Assembly: GCF_000255655.1 (NCBI RefSeq)
Contig: NZ_JH636435.1
Coordinates: 622,209 to 686,208, forward strand
Length of the DNA: 64,000 nt
Direction: 5' to 3'
Source: Schlesneria paludicola DSM 18645
GTDB lineage: Bacteria; Planctomycetota; Planctomycetia; Planctomycetales; Planctomycetaceae
Shown here: positions 35,334 to 43,953 of the stretch, piece after piece
Numbering within the stretch: the stretch's first letter is position 1
Layout of the letters: the number at the start of each line of letters is the position of its first letter
The notes under the pieces: model-generated
Seen by the model: only the letters and a program-made list of their open reading frames with translations
Told to the model about the DNA's origin: nothing
Database searches by the model: none
Position numbers and translations under genes: made by a program

Positions 35334-36049
35334 GTCAGCTTCTCGATGTGATTTGAACTGAGGGCGCGCTGTGCAGTCGACGGATTCTCAATGAGCCTGC
35401 GCCGGCCTGACTCGTCAATTTTTCCTCGTCACCTAGCTTTTGCTTGGTGACACCATTTCTTCCTCTCTCTTCCTCGTTCCCAAGCTCCAACTTAATAACG
35501 CCTTCTCTTCCTCGTTACCAAGCTCCCGCTTGGTAACGCCTCTTGCGATTTAATTTTCCTTCGAGCAGGAAAGTAGACTCGAACCGACGTACACATTTCT
35601 GATGTGTAGGAAGCGTTGCCAAGCGGGAGCTTGGCAACGAGGGGAAAAGTTGCGATTTCTGTCGAGCCAGAGCGTCCCCAAGCAGGAGCAGGGGAACGAA
35701 AAACAGACCCAGGAACCGTGGTTTCGTGACTGCCAAACGACTCGTCTACAAATATCACAACGCCCGGAATGGAACCCTTGCGCGAAAAGTCGGCATTGTT
35801 TTCAATTTCAGCGGAATTGTGGCCCCAAACCCCGGTGCAGCGCCGTTTTTATGATCCTCTCGACTTTCCGAGCAACTCCCACGACAATAAGCTGGGCGAA
35901 ATAGGCCAAACGGAAGCCGCATCGCTTTACGGGACGAGTGCTTGAGGGACGGATGCTCTCGCGATACGCGACGGAAATTTCAAAAAGGCCACTGATCGCC
36001 AGATAACGCCGTTCGGATGACGAATCACGAGGATTCGGAGGTTGCCAAC
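35334..36049. other. Repeat-rich intergenic region
   Basis: This region of about 715 bp separates divergent genes. Its first half is packed with family-A palindromes (annotated separately). The second half (35700-36049) contains no credible ORF. The promoter of the 36050 gene must lie there, but I see no clear -35/-10 pair. Confidence 0.5.
35425..35699. repeat. Cluster of five REP-like palindromes, family A
   Basis: Copies lie at 35425-35454, 35472-35502, 35510-35540, 35613-35642 (opposite orientation) and 35672-35699 (diverged, opposite). The core is CTCGTTACCAAGCTCCCGCT followed by TGGTAACGCC, itself a palindrome around AAGCTCCCGCTT. The third and fourth copies face each other and could form a large cruciform. 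A further 7-bp stem (TACACAT/ATGTGTA) lies between them. Related copies occur at 20.8-20.9 kb. Confidence 0.8.
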
Positions 36050-37030
36050 ATGAATCGCAGGATGAGAGTTGCATATGCGGTGCTCGCGTGTGCGCTGGTT
36101 TGGCAGGCCCCAACGATTGTCGCCCAGGATCGTGACCCGATTTTCTCAGTCGATCGATCGGACCCGCGACCGGAACGAACACCTCGGCCGCGCACCGAAG
36201 AAGAGTTGCTTGAAGCGAAGCGACGGGAGCTGTTGCAGGAGTTCGACGCAGAAACCAGCCTCGATCATGGTGAGTCGATTCACCCCAAGTTGATGCTGAC
36301 CGTGAAAGACAACACGGTTGGTGTACGCTACGAAGAGCGTGAAGCCTACCTGCGAATCCTACGTCTTGCCCAAGAGGTTCCTCTCCGAAAACAGCAACGT
36401 TATGCGGCGGAAATCAAAATGGAACGTCGCGAGACGACGCCCGCCTACAAGCGCCGAAAGAAAGAGGATTTTCCTCAGTTTGTGGACCTCTTCACGCACC
36501 CCGAGTTCTACAGCGGACGGCCCGTCACGCTGCACGGCGTAATGCGGAAGCTGACGAAGTTTGAGGTGGGTAAGAATTCACTGGATTTGAATGAAGCTTA
36601 TGAAGGATGGGTCTACACTCCGGATTCGCAGGGAAACCCGGCGGTCGTCGTGTTCACATCCAAAGATGAACGACTGCCCATCAGTGGCGATATGCAGGAA
36701 GAAGTTCGCTTTACCGGCTACTACTTCAAAATGTATGGCTATGACGCACAGGACACCACGCGCAAGGCTCCCTTGATTCTTGCGGGCGAGGTCGAATGGA
36801 TTCCGCATCCTTATAAAGCCGTCTATCATGGGATCAGTCGCGGCTGGTATGCGCTGACGGCTCTCGCGTTCTGCATCGTCTGTTACATTGTGTGGCAAGT
36901 GAACAGGATCGAGATGCCACCACGCCCCGCTTCGACCATTGAACCGGATTTCACTCATTTTCCGCCGCGAGAGCACCCCGCGCCGGACCCATTCCATTCC
37001 CAACCGTTGGCAGAGACCGAGGATTCGTAA
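36050..37030 (+). CDS. Exported, C-terminally anchored protein of unknown function
   Basis: 326 residues from the ATG at 36050 with GGAGG 8 nt upstream; an ATG at 36017 would add 11 hydrophilic residues. There is a signal peptide (MRVAYAVLACALVWQAPTIVA, cleavage near AQD), then a charged segment and a central globular domain with FPQFVDLFTHPEFYSGRPVTLHG and EEVRFTGYYFKMYGYDAQD, which reads like an OB/beta-barrel. A membrane helix (WYALTALAFCIVCYIVWQV) and a Pro-rich cytoplasmic tail follow. The layout suits an envelope sensor or assembly factor, but no family was recognised. purN begins 2 nt after its stop. Confidence 0.82.
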   Translation: MNRRMRVAYAVLACALVWQAPTIVAQDRDPIFSVDRSDPRPERTPRPRTEEELLEAKRRELLQEFDAETSLDHGESIHPKLMLTVKDNTVGVRYEEREAYLRILRLAQEVPLRKQQRYAAEIKMERRETTPAYKRRKKEDFPQFVDLFTHPEFYSGRPVTLHGVMRKLTKFEVGKNSLDLNEAYEGWVYTPDSQGNPAVVVFTSKDERLPISGDMQEEVRFTGYYFKMYGYDAQDTTRKAPLILAGEVEWIPHPYKAVYHGISRGWYALTALAFCIVCYIVWQVNRIEMPPRPASTIEPDFTHFPPREHPAPDPFHSQPLAETEDS

Positions 37031-37032
37031 CT

Positions 37033-37686
37033 GTGGCACGATTTCGCCCGTTGTCTGCTCCGTTGGAACGCCCAATTCGACTGGCTGTTTTGATCTCTGG
37101 TGGCGGCACCACGCTGATGAACTTGATGGCGAAGATTCGCCAAGGAGAACTCTCGGCCGAGATACGTGTCGTTCTGGCCAGCCGGGCAGAATGTGCTGGC
37201 GTAAAACGCGCCCAAGAACTGGGGCTACCCTGCCACGTCATTGCCCGAAAGACATTCGAATCAGTTGCAGACTTCAGCCACGCGATCTTTTCACAATGCC
37301 GCGCAAACGAAGTCGATTTGGTGGTTTGTGGTGGCTTCCTGTCTCTGATGACGGTGCCAGACGATTTTCTGGGCCGGGTCATCAATACGCATCCGGCACT
37401 TATTCCTGTTTTCTGCGGCAAAGGCTTTTATGGACATCATGTCCATGAAGCGGTGATCGCGCGGGGCGTGCGAATCAGTGGCTGCACGATTCACTTCGCC
37501 GATAACGAATACGATCACGGACCGATCATCGAACAGCGGGCTGTCCCCGTGCTGGATAGCGACACCCCCGACGACCTTGCCGCTCGCGTCTTTGCTTCGG
37601 AATGCGAAGCCTTGCCCGAAGCCATTCGCCGCTTCGCCTCCGGCCAACTCGAGATTGACGGCTCACGCGTCCGCACGATCCAGTAA
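37033..37686 (+). CDS. purN: Phosphoribosylglycinamide formyltransferase
   Basis: 217 residues from a GTG two bases after the preceding stop. GAR transformylase uses 10-formyl-THF to formylate glycinamide ribonucleotide in purine synthesis. The phosphate-binding loop ISGGGTTLMNL and the catalytic triad are visible: Asn118 and His120 (INTHPALIP) and Asp161 (NEYDHGPII). The segment between the active-site Asn and the next helix (FCGKGFYGHHVHEA) differs from the enterobacterial YPGLHTHRQA but keeps the His-rich loop. It is coupled to an unrelated exported-protein gene. A palindromic element follows directly and may end the transcript. Confidence 0.93.
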   Translation: MARFRPLSAPLERPIRLAVLISGGGTTLMNLMAKIRQGELSAEIRVVLASRAECAGVKRAQELGLPCHVIARKTFESVADFSHAIFSQCRANEVDLVVCGGFLSLMTVPDDFLGRVINTHPALIPVFCGKGFYGHHVHEAVIARGVRISGCTIHFADNEYDHGPIIEQRAVPVLDSDTPDDLAARVFASECEALPEAIRRFASGQLEIDGSRVRTIQ

Positions 37687-38032
37687 CCCATCGCCTCCTT
37701 CTTTCCTCTCTGTATCTCCGTGCCTCTGTGTCTCTCAACCCCACCCATGTGCATCCGAAGTACGCAAAACGTACAAGTTGGCCCCAGCGGGGGTAAGGGA
37801 GGCACAGAGAACGAATCTGTCGCCTGCAACCTGCTACTGCTCCCGGTAAACCAGGGAGCCTGTAACGACTATTCCGGCGAGCCAGCAGGTTGATCTCAGA
37901 CGCCGATCGGTTCTCATCATTCCCGATCAACCTTTGGCGGACAATCCGCCGACAGCATGCGCGGGGGATTGCGCCGTGCGGTTGAATCCACCAGACCATC
38001 CTGACCCGTTCTGACGACTTGAGTGAATGATT
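37687..38032. other. Intergenic region before the microcompartment operon
   Basis: This region contains a family-B palindromic element (37705-37812) and then about 220 bp with no ORF before the operator and promoter of the DeoR gene. Confidence 0.5.
37705..37812. repeat. Palindromic element, family B
   Basis: An imperfect long palindrome with arms containing CCGTGCCTCTGTGTCTC and GGAGGCACAGAG begins 19 bp after the purN stop. Its centre, read in reverse complement, matches the element at 48608-48731 (shared words such as ACTTCGG, GCACAT and CACATGG), so it belongs to the same family in opposite orientation. Confidence 0.65.
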
Positions 38033-38074
38033 GTGACTGGTTTTGATTGCAATCAGTCACCCGCATGCTAGAAT
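38033..38074 (+). promoter_or_regulatory. Promoter and nested palindromic operator of the microcompartment operon
   Basis: GTGACTG (38033-38039) and CAGTCAC (38054-38060) are exact inverted repeats. Inside them TGATTGCAATCA (38044-38055) is a perfect 12-bp palindrome. A candidate promoter overlaps: -35 TTGCAA at 38047-38052, 16 bp spacer, extended -10 TGCTAGAAT ending at 38074. The start point would fall about 45-50 bp before the DeoR gene. DeoR-family regulators bind such repeats, so autorepression relieved by a sugar phosphate is likely. This is inference from layout; binding has not been shown. Confidence 0.65.
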
Positions 38075-38130
38075 GGGAAGAGTGCAGGAAGTTGTGAGGA
38101 ATTCGGCCAACGCCCGCCAAGGAAGAGCCT

Positions 38131-38892
38131 TTGGTTATGATCCTCGATCAACGACGCGACGAAATCCTTCAAATCATTGAAGAAAAAGGATTTGTGTCAT
38201 TGCACGAGCTCGTAGAGAAGCTGGGAGCCAGTGAATCAACGGTTCGACGCGATTTGGAATATCTTGACGGAATCGGTCAGATTCGACGGACACGAGGTGG
38301 TGCCGCTTATACCGGTGAGTCGCTGACGCCGTTCGAAGAACGAGGAAGTCGAGAAGTTACAGAGAAGGCGAAGATTGGGAGGGCGGTTGCGGATCTGATT
38401 GAGCCAGGTGAGACGATTCTGTTGGACGGGGGGACAACGACCCTGGAAGTGGCCAAGTCTCTTGTCGGCAAGCGGCTGCAAGTTGTGACGAACTCCTTGC
38501 CGATTGCCAACCTGCTATCTCAACAGGCAAACATCGAACTGATTCTGATCGGTGGTTATCTCTATCCCCGGACAGGAGTGGCACTGGGGCCGCTCGCAGA
38601 AGCGAACCTTGCGGAATTGAATGTTCCACGGGTGATCATGAGTGCCGGGGGGATTACCGAGAAGGGGTTGTTCAACAGCAACTCACTACTGGTCGAATGT
38701 GAACGGCGGATGATCAAAGCGGCCAAAGAAGTTTGGGTTGTGGCGGATAGCAGTAAATTCGGTCGTTCGGCACTCACCTTTTTGTGTGATTTGTCGAGCG
38801 TCACACGGCTGATTGTCGATTCTGGACTGAGTAACGCTTGGCGAGACGTTGTCGAACAGGCAGGCGTCAAACTAACAGTGATTGATGTGTAG
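38131..38892 (+). CDS. DeoR-family transcriptional regulator of the microcompartment operon
   Basis: 253 residues from the TTG at 38131, which has AAGGA 7 nt upstream; an ATG two codons on (38137) is equally plausible. The N-terminal winged helix ([38 protein letters not shown]) and the DeoR C-terminal sugar-phosphate sensor ([49 protein letters not shown]) are complete. DeoR repressors respond to phosphorylated sugars, which suits an operon for fuculose or rhamnulose phosphate. It is the first gene of the operon and sits behind a palindromic operator. Confidence 0.92.
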   Translation: MVMILDQRRDEILQIIEEKGFVSLHELVEKLGASESTVRRDLEYLDGIGQIRRTRGGAAYTGESLTPFEERGSREVTEKAKIGRAVADLIEPGETILLDGGTTTLEVAKSLVGKRLQVVTNSLPIANLLSQQANIELILIGGYLYPRTGVALGPLAEANLAELNVPRVIMSAGGITEKGLFNSNSLLVECERRMIKAAKEVWVVADSSKFGRSALTFLCDLSSVTRLIVDSGLSNAWRDVVEQAGVKLTVIDV

Positions 38893-38911
38893 TTGAGATT
38901 GAGGGAATTTG

Positions 38912-38927
38912 ATCGGTTCTGACCGAT
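38912..38927 (+). promoter_or_regulatory. Short inverted repeat before pduL
   Basis: ATCGGT (38912-38917) and ACCGAT (38922-38927) form a perfect 6-bp inverted repeat with a 4-nt centre in the gap between the DeoR gene and pduL. It could be an RNA hairpin or a second operator half. It is short, so the support is weak. Confidence 0.35.
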
Positions 38928-38951
38928 GACACCTCGACGGAGATCAGGCGA

Positions 38952-39653
38952 ATGGCGACGGAGTTGAATCGTAGTGAGATCGAGCAAATTGTTCGATCCG
39001 TTCTCGAAAAGCAACTGGGACACCCGGCCGCCGCACCTGCGGCGCAGGCCACCCGGAATCCTCTGCTCGTCAATATTTCGGCCCGCCATGTCCACCTCTC
39101 ACAAGAACATGTCGAAGTCCTGTTTGGCCCCGGCGCCAAGCTGGAACCGATGAAAATGCTCTATCAGGACGGCTACTTTGCCGCCAAACAGACGGTCATG
39201 GTGGTCGGCCCGCGTAAGCGAATGCTGCCCGACGTCCGTGTGCTTGGCCCATGCCGTCCGTCTCAGGTTGAACTCGCGTTTACCGATTCAATTTCGCTCG
39301 GCATCGACGCACCTGTTCGAATCAGCGGCGATCACCGCGACACCCCCGGCTGCGTGCTGGTAGGGCCGGTCGGCGTCGTCGAGTTGAAGGCTGGCGTCAT
39401 TCGCGCCATGCGGCACGTTCACATGAGCCCGGCCGACATGGAATATTACGGCGTCTCGAACGGCGATCGGATGCACCTTCGCATTGTGTCACCCGGATGC
39501 ACGACGACGTTGGAAGACCTGGCCGTGCGTGGCGACCCAACAGTGAAACTGGAAGTCCACCTGGACACGGATGAGGGCAACGCGGTCAACCTGACGGCAG
39601 CCACCTCTGTCGAACTGATCAAGCCGCACGACTGTGCGTGCAAGGCTCATTAG
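38952..39653 (+). CDS. pduL: Microcompartment phosphotransacylase PduL
   Basis: 233 residues. PduL converts acyl-CoA and phosphate to acyl-phosphate plus CoA inside microcompartments, recycling CoA for the aldehyde dehydrogenase. Two PduL domains are visible, each opening with a metal-binding His pair: RHVHLS (His46, His48) and RHVHMS (His155, His157); His203 in KLEVHLD may complete a site. Residues 5-21 ([17 protein letters not shown]) form an amphipathic helix followed by an Ala/Pro linker, the usual encapsulation peptide. It ends before a stem-loop preceding the first shell gene. A short Cys/His tail (HDCACKAH) is unusual. Confidence 0.95.
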   Translation: MATELNRSEIEQIVRSVLEKQLGHPAAAPAAQATRNPLLVNISARHVHLSQEHVEVLFGPGAKLEPMKMLYQDGYFAAKQTVMVVGPRKRMLPDVRVLGPCRPSQVELAFTDSISLGIDAPVRISGDHRDTPGCVLVGPVGVVELKAGVIRAMRHVHMSPADMEYYGVSNGDRMHLRIVSPGCTTTLEDLAVRGDPTVKLEVHLDTDEGNAVNLTAATSVELIKPHDCACKAH

Positions 39654-39661
39654 GAACGATC

Positions 39662-39700
39662 ACAGGCAAGCCGAGGCCTCACGCGTCTCGGATCGCCTGT
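39662..39700 (+). promoter_or_regulatory. Stem-loop between pduL and first BMC-H gene
   Basis: ACAGGC/GCCTGT (39662-39667 / 39695-39700) and CCGAG/CTCGG (39671-39675 / 39687-39691) make a two-part stem separated by a symmetric 3x3 internal loop. There is no T-run, so an mRNA processing or stability role is more likely than full termination. Confidence 0.5.
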
Positions 39701-39755
39701 AGGATAACGACAACTGACGACTTATTTCTCTCCCTGCTAGCAAAGGTTTACGACA

Positions 39756-40064
39756 ATGGCGAAGGCGATGGAAGCTCTCGGAATGCTGGAATGTAAAGGT
39801 TTGGTTTGCTTGATCGAAGGCGTCGATGCGATGCTGAAATCGGCAAACGTGCAAATGGTCGGCTGGGAAAAGGTCGGCAGCGGTCTGGTGACCGCGTTCG
39901 TCGTCGGTGACGTCGCCGCCGTTAAGGCTGCGATCGACGCCGGTGCCAGCGCCGCCAGCAAGATCGGTGAAGTTGTCAGCGTTCAGGTCATTCCTCGTCC
40001 ACACGAAGAATTGAGCGCGATCCTGCCGAAGCCCAAGGCCGGTGCGGAAAGCAGCGTGAACTGA
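39756..40064 (+). CDS. BMC-H shell protein (hexamer), short form
   Basis: 102 residues with a single BMC domain. Typical features are the start [30 protein letters not shown], the pore segment [24 protein letters not shown] and [18 protein letters not shown]. Hexamers of this class tile the shell facets, and the GSG-type pore is like that of PduA-class hexamers, suited to small polar metabolites such as lactaldehyde or propanediol. A hydrophilic tail of about 15 residues follows. It is the first of two adjacent BMC-H genes; I recall pvmD/pvmE as the names in Planctopirus limnophila but do not assert the mapping. Confidence 0.96.
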   Translation: MAKAMEALGMLECKGLVCLIEGVDAMLKSANVQMVGWEKVGSGLVTAFVVGDVAAVKAAIDAGASAASKIGEVVSVQVIPRPHEELSAILPKPKAGAESSVN

Positions 40065-40087
40065 ATCACGGAACGCGTCAGACCCAC

Positions 40088-40108
40088 TTGGCGTGCATCT
40101 GCACCCAA
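40088..40108 (+). promoter_or_regulatory. Stem-loop between the two BMC-H genes
   Basis: TTGG-c-GTGC and GCAC-CCAA form a stem with an ATCT tetraloop and a single bulged C, roughly central in the 102-bp gap between the shell genes. Confidence 0.45.
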
Positions 40109-40166
40109 CGGATTGACACACCGTGACTGACGAAATTTCCTTGGCGATCTTGTAGTGGAGGTGAAC

Positions 40167-40631
40167 ATGGCGAAAAAATCCAGTAGCCGCAAATCCACTG
40201 CACCGGTGCGGAGTCCTGCCACCCGCACCGCGACCCCGAAGGCCGAGCCCGCCAAGACCACGACGCGAGCGAGTACCCCGGCGACAACGGCATTGTCCGT
40301 TCCGCCTGTCGCGCTGCTCGAATCGATTCCTCCCAAACCGTCTCCGAAATCCGGAATGAATCCTATGAATGAAGCTATTGGAATGATCGAGACAAAGGGC
40401 TTGGTCGCTCAAATTGAAGCGGCCGATGCCATGCTGAAGTCTGCGAACGTCACGCTCGTCAAGCAGATTAACATTGGCGGAGCGTTCGTGACGACCGTCA
40501 TCCGTGGCGACGTCGGCTCGGTTCGCGCCGCTGTCGATGCCGGTTCGGCCGCCGCCTCGAAAATCGGTGAGCTTGTCAGCGCTCACATTATCGCTCGTCC
40601 TGAGAAGAGCCTGCTGGACGCGTTCATTTAA
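40167..40631 (+). CDS. BMC-H shell protein with cationic N-terminal extension
   Basis: 154 residues from the ATG at 40167, which has a strong GGAGG 5 nt upstream; a GTG at 40155 adds four residues. Residues 1-64 form a disordered Lys/Arg/Ser/Thr/Pro/Ala tail ([20 protein letters not shown]) with no acidic residue in the first 26. A complete BMC domain follows ([56 protein letters not shown]). The pore loop reads IGGAF rather than VGSGL, so its selectivity should differ from the first BMC-H. The tail is unusual and may bind RNA, DNA or acidic cargo, or mediate lumen contacts. Confidence 0.95.
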   Translation: MAKKSSSRKSTAPVRSPATRTATPKAEPAKTTTRASTPATTALSVPPVALLESIPPKPSPKSGMNPMNEAIGMIETKGLVAQIEAADAMLKSANVTLVKQINIGGAFVTTVIRGDVGSVRAAVDAGSAAASKIGELVSAHIIARPEKSLLDAFI

Positions 40632-40673
40632 TCGTGAATCCAAGCGGAATTGACACGTCAACGCACATACTGG

Positions 40674-40695
40674 GGGACAGCAACATCGCTGTCCC
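40674..40695 (+). promoter_or_regulatory. Strong stem-loop between BMC-H and ackA
   Basis: GGGACAGC (40674-40681) and GCTGTCCC (40688-40695) form a perfect 8-bp stem with loop AACATC. No T-run follows. The position after the abundant shell genes suggests 3'-end protection or partial termination that raises shell mRNA above enzyme mRNA. Confidence 0.6.
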
Positions 40696-40773
40696 AGGCT
40701 GGGCTTCGTCTCGATCAGTTCACCGCGCCGCGACCGTGAGTGAATGAATCGGGCGTGAGCCACGGAGGATGCC

Positions 40774-41967
40774 ATGAAAGTACTCGTCGCCAACCTGGGC
40801 TCAACGAGTTTCAAATATCGCCTGTATGACCTGCCGAGCGAAACGCAATTGGCGCGCGGCGGGATCGATCGCATTGGTATGGCGGCCAGTGCCTGTTTTG
40901 TGGAAATCAACGGCCAGAAGCAGGAATCGACCTTACCAGTCGCCGACCATGCTGCCGCGGTGGGAATGTGTCTGGAACAACTGACACATCCTCAGCACGG
41001 TTGCCTGAAATCGGTCGAAGAAGTCGCAGCAATCGGCTTCAAGGCCGTATTCGCGGGAAATATGAGTGGCGTTCGCGTCGTCACTGATGAACTGCTCAAA
41101 AAGATGGAGGACTTGTCCGACATCGCCCCCGCGCATAATCCCATGTATGCCAAAGCGATGCGACAGTTGCGATCCGCGTTTCCCAAGCTGCCATTGGTGG
41201 CGGCGCTGGAAACTGGATTTCACGAGACAATTCCGCCCGAAAACCGCTTGTACGCAATTCCGTACGAGTGGTCTGAAGAGTTCGAAATTAAGCGCTGGGG
41301 CTATCATGGTGCGAGCCATCGCTACCTGAACACCCGCATGGTGCAACTGCTCGGACGCGGTGACCTGAAGGTGATTACCTGCCATTTGGGTGGAAGCAAT
41401 TCACTGTGTGCCGCTCGCGATGGAAAGTCACAAGCCACCAGCATGGGAATGAGTCCGCAAACGGGTCTGCTTCACAACAACCGAGTGGGCGACTTTGATC
41501 CGTACGCTTTGCCGATTCTGCTGCGGAAGACCGGGCGTACGCTGGAGCAATTGCTGGAAGACTTGTCCAGCAAAGGCGGCCTGCTGGGCCTCAGTGGTGT
41601 CAGCCAGGACGCTCGCGACGTCGAAGAGGCCGCGGCGAAAGGAAACGCACGAGCTCAGCTTGCGCTGGACGTGTTTGTCGCTTCAATCCGACAGTATCTG
41701 GGTGCATACCTGACCGTGCTGGGCGGAGCTGATGCGATCGTGTTCAGTGCAGGGATTGGTGAGAACTCGTCCCTGATCCGTGCCGCAGTCTGTAAGAACA
41801 TGGAATGGGCTGGAATCGAACTCGATCTCGCCAAGAATTCTTCGCTGCCTCGAGGCAGCGAAAGCCGAATTTCGACCGACTCCAGTCGCGTTCAAGTCTG
41901 GGTTGTTCCGACGAATGAAGAACTCGTTGTGGCACGCCAGACCGTGGAAGCGATCGGAAAGAAATAG
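40774..41967 (+). CDS. ackA: Acetate/propionate kinase-like protein, divergent active site
   Basis: 397 residues. Acetate kinases convert acyl-phosphate and ADP to the acid and ATP, here probably acting on the product of PduL. Conserved features are Asn7 ([11 protein letters not shown]), His178 and His182 ([10 protein letters not shown]), CHLGGSN, Arg237 (NNRVGDFDP) and Glu382 (PTNEE). Two canonical residues are changed: the Arg of the GHRVVHGGE loop aligns with Lys90 ([10 protein letters not shown]), and the catalytic Asp of FDTAFH aligns with Glu146 (LETGFH). Both are conservative but noteworthy. No encapsulation peptide is seen. It lies between the BMC-H and BMC-P genes. Confidence 0.9.
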   Translation: MKVLVANLGSTSFKYRLYDLPSETQLARGGIDRIGMAASACFVEINGQKQESTLPVADHAAAVGMCLEQLTHPQHGCLKSVEEVAAIGFKAVFAGNMSGVRVVTDELLKKMEDLSDIAPAHNPMYAKAMRQLRSAFPKLPLVAALETGFHETIPPENRLYAIPYEWSEEFEIKRWGYHGASHRYLNTRMVQLLGRGDLKVITCHLGGSNSLCAARDGKSQATSMGMSPQTGLLHNNRVGDFDPYALPILLRKTGRTLEQLLEDLSSKGGLLGLSGVSQDARDVEEAAAKGNARAQLALDVFVASIRQYLGAYLTVLGGADAIVFSAGIGENSSLIRAAVCKNMEWAGIELDLAKNSSLPRGSESRISTDSSRVQVWVVPTNEELVVARQTVEAIGKK

Positions 41968-41987
41968 TCAAAGGGATGACGACCATC

Positions 41988-42026
41988 GTCCTGTCCGCGG
42001 GATGTGAAAGCAGACCGTGACAGGAC
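41988..42026 (+). promoter_or_regulatory. Inverted repeat between ackA and first BMC-P gene
   Basis: GTCCTGTC (41988-41995) and GACAGGAC (42019-42026) are exact complements with a 23-nt loop, about 50 bp before the BMC-P start. Confidence 0.45.
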
Positions 42027-42076
42027 AACCGAGCGGATGGGGAACTTTGATTCCCGGACGCTCCTGAGGATGCACC

Positions 42077-42397
42077 ATGTTTCTCGCACGTGTGACAGGC
42101 AGTGTGATCTCGACGCAGAAGGTCGACGCGATGATCGGCCAGAAGCTGCTTGTCGTTGAACCGTTGCGCGTGAATGAGAAAGACCAATCCGGACTCGTTT
42201 CGACAGGTCGCACCTTTATATGTGTCGACACAGTCGGAGCAGGGGAAGGTGAAGTCGTCCTGATCGTTCAGGGTTCCAGCGCCCGCTTCACGCCGCAGAC
42301 GAAACCGCTACCGATCGACTGTGCCATCATCGGTCTGGTGGATTCGGTTCATCTCGGGGCGAAGTCGATCTTCGATGCGAAAACAGAAGAAACATAG
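42077..42397 (+). CDS. BMC-P vertex protein (EutN/CcmL), first copy
   Basis: 106 residues. It has the EutN/CcmL pattern MFLARVTGSVISTQKVDAMIGQKLLVVEPL, then VDTVGAGEGEVVLIVQGSSAR and IIGLVDSV. Five-fold pentamers of this family cap the vertices of the icosahedral shell. It is one of three BMC-P genes in the operon. It has the longest, most typical sequence of the three, with a short C-terminal tail (LGAKSIFDAKTEET). Confidence 0.95.
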   Translation: MFLARVTGSVISTQKVDAMIGQKLLVVEPLRVNEKDQSGLVSTGRTFICVDTVGAGEGEVVLIVQGSSARFTPQTKPLPIDCAIIGLVDSVHLGAKSIFDAKTEET

Positions 42398-42415
42398 ACA
42401 AATCGCGGATCGCTT

Positions 42416-42437
42416 CCGGTGAGCCATATCTCATCGG
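42416..42437 (+). promoter_or_regulatory. Stem-loop between BMC-P and aldehyde dehydrogenase genes
   Basis: CCGGTGAG (42416-42423) and CTCATCGG (42430-42437) pair over 8 bp with one G-U, closing a 6-nt loop. Confidence 0.45.
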
Positions 42438-42534
42438 CAAAGTCCGCTTCCAACAAATGATATCGACTCCAGCGACATCGCGGTGAACGAATCGCTGAAC
42501 CACTTTTGCAGATCACTCGACGAGATCAAAAATT

Positions 42535-43953
42535 ATGCAAGCGAATGCAGATACGATTCGAACCGTTGTGCAGGAAGTGCTCGCTCAATTGGGAAAAGCC
42601 CCTAAGTCATCGACGCCCGCTCGCGACGGTGATTTCGGCGTCTTCCAGTCGGTCGATCAGGCGGTAGCCGCTGCGAACGAAGCCTTCAAAAAGCTGAGCG
42701 AATCGCCCTTGGCAGCACGAGCGACTGTGATTGAATGCGTTCGCCGGATCTGCGATGAACAAGCCGAGGAACTCGGCACGCTCGAGTTCCAAGAAACCAA
42801 AATTGGCCGACTCGATCACAAGATCGAGAAGCTGAAGATCATCAAGCTGGTTCCCGGTGTGGAATTCATGCGAACGGACGCGGTCAGCGGTGATCACGGC
42901 CTGACCGTCACGGAATACGCTCCTTTCGGCGTGATCGGGGCGATCACCCCCGTGACGCACTCGCTGCCGACTCTGGCAGGTAACGTCGTGAACATGATCG
43001 CCGGTGGTAACACCATGGTCGTGAACCCGCATCCGAATGGTGCTCGCATCGCGTGTGAAGGCGTCCGTCGATTCAATCGCGCCATCTACAAGGCAACGGG
43101 GCTCGAAAATCTCGTCACAATCATCGAGAAGCCGACGCTCGATACGGCAGCAGCCATCTTCGCTCACCGCGGCGTCAAGTTGCTCTGTGTGACGGGCGGT
43201 CCGGCAGTGGCTCGGGCTGCAATGGAAAGCCGCAAGAAGGCCATTGTCGCTGGCCCTGGAAATCCGCCGGTCGTCGTCGACGAAACCGCCTGCCTCGACA
43301 ACACCGCATCGTCGATCGTTAAAGGTGGGGCCTACGACAACAACCTGCTGTGCATCGGTGAAAAGGAGGTGTTTGCCGTCGAAGAAATCTTCGATCCGCT
43401 CCTCGACACAATGAGCCGTCACGGTGGCTTCCAATTGAACTCATCGCAGATTGATGCTCTGTCGAAGCTGGCGTTCACACCTCCGACCAAGCCGGGCGAT
43501 CACTATCACCTGAATCGCGATCTGGTCGGTCTTGACGCTTCGAAGCTGGCCGAATTGATTGGCGTCCGAGTTCCTGCCGGAACGCAGCTGTTGTTCGGTG
43601 AGACGGATACCTCGAACCCATTCGTTCCCGAAGAACAGATGATGCCTTTTGTTCCATTCGTGCGCTGCCGCAACTTCTCGCACGGCGTGGAACTGGCACT
43701 CGAGTTTGAGCATGGCTTCCGCCACACCAGCCTGATCCACTCACGAAACGTTCGTCACATGACGCGAATGGGTCGAGAAATGGACACGACACTGTTCGTC
43801 AAGAACGGCCCTTCGATGGCGGGACTGGGACTCGGCGGACAAGGCTATCTCAGCTTCAGCATTGCGACCCCGACGGGTGAAGGCGTGACGAACCCAATGA
43901 CGTTCACCCGTCAACGCCGCTGCGTGCTGGTTGACGATCTGCGTGTGATCTGA
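42535..43953 (+). CDS. CoA-acylating aldehyde dehydrogenase (PduP-like)
   Basis: 472 residues. It oxidises an aldehyde, probably lactaldehyde or propionaldehyde, with NAD and CoA to the acyl-CoA. The ALDH fold is intact: cofactor motif [20 protein letters not shown], catalytic Cys273 in NNLLCIGEK, and the [12 protein letters not shown] loop typical of acylating microcompartment ALDHs. Residues 1-20 ([20 protein letters not shown]) form an amphipathic encapsulation helix, then a Ser/Thr/Pro linker. The glutamate base of non-acylating ALDHs is absent, as usual for acylating forms. It is the central oxidative enzyme of the microcompartment. Confidence 0.95.
   Translation: MQANADTIRTVVQEVLAQLGKAPKSSTPARDGDFGVFQSVDQAVAAANEAFKKLSESPLAARATVIECVRRICDEQAEELGTLEFQETKIGRLDHKIEKLKIIKLVPGVEFMRTDAVSGDHGLTVTEYAPFGVIGAITPVTHSLPTLAGNVVNMIAGGNTMVVNPHPNGARIACEGVRRFNRAIYKATGLENLVTIIEKPTLDTAAAIFAHRGVKLLCVTGGPAVARAAMESRKKAIVAGPGNPPVVVDETACLDNTASSIVKGGAYDNNLLCIGEKEVFAVEEIFDPLLDTMSRHGGFQLNSSQIDALSKLAFTPPTKPGDHYHLNRDLVGLDASKLAELIGVRVPAGTQLLFGETDTSNPFVPEEQMMPFVPFVRCRNFSHGVELALEFEHGFRHTSLIHSRNVRHMTRMGREMDTTLFVKNGPSMAGLGLGGQGYLSFSIATPTGEGVTNPMTFTRQRRCVLVDDLRVI

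Noticed and set aside
35425-35699. CRISPR array
   Set aside because: Repeats are palindromic, occur in both orientations and have irregular spacing and no unique spacers of fixed length; no cas gene is nearby.
35492-35758. 88-codon frame in the palindrome cluster
   Set aside because: The frame is created by palindromic repeats and has no ribosome site or known domain.
40674-40695. Rho-independent terminator after BMC-H2
   Set aside because: The hairpin is strong but lacks a T-run and the following genes clearly belong to the same pathway; a processing or stability role is more likely.
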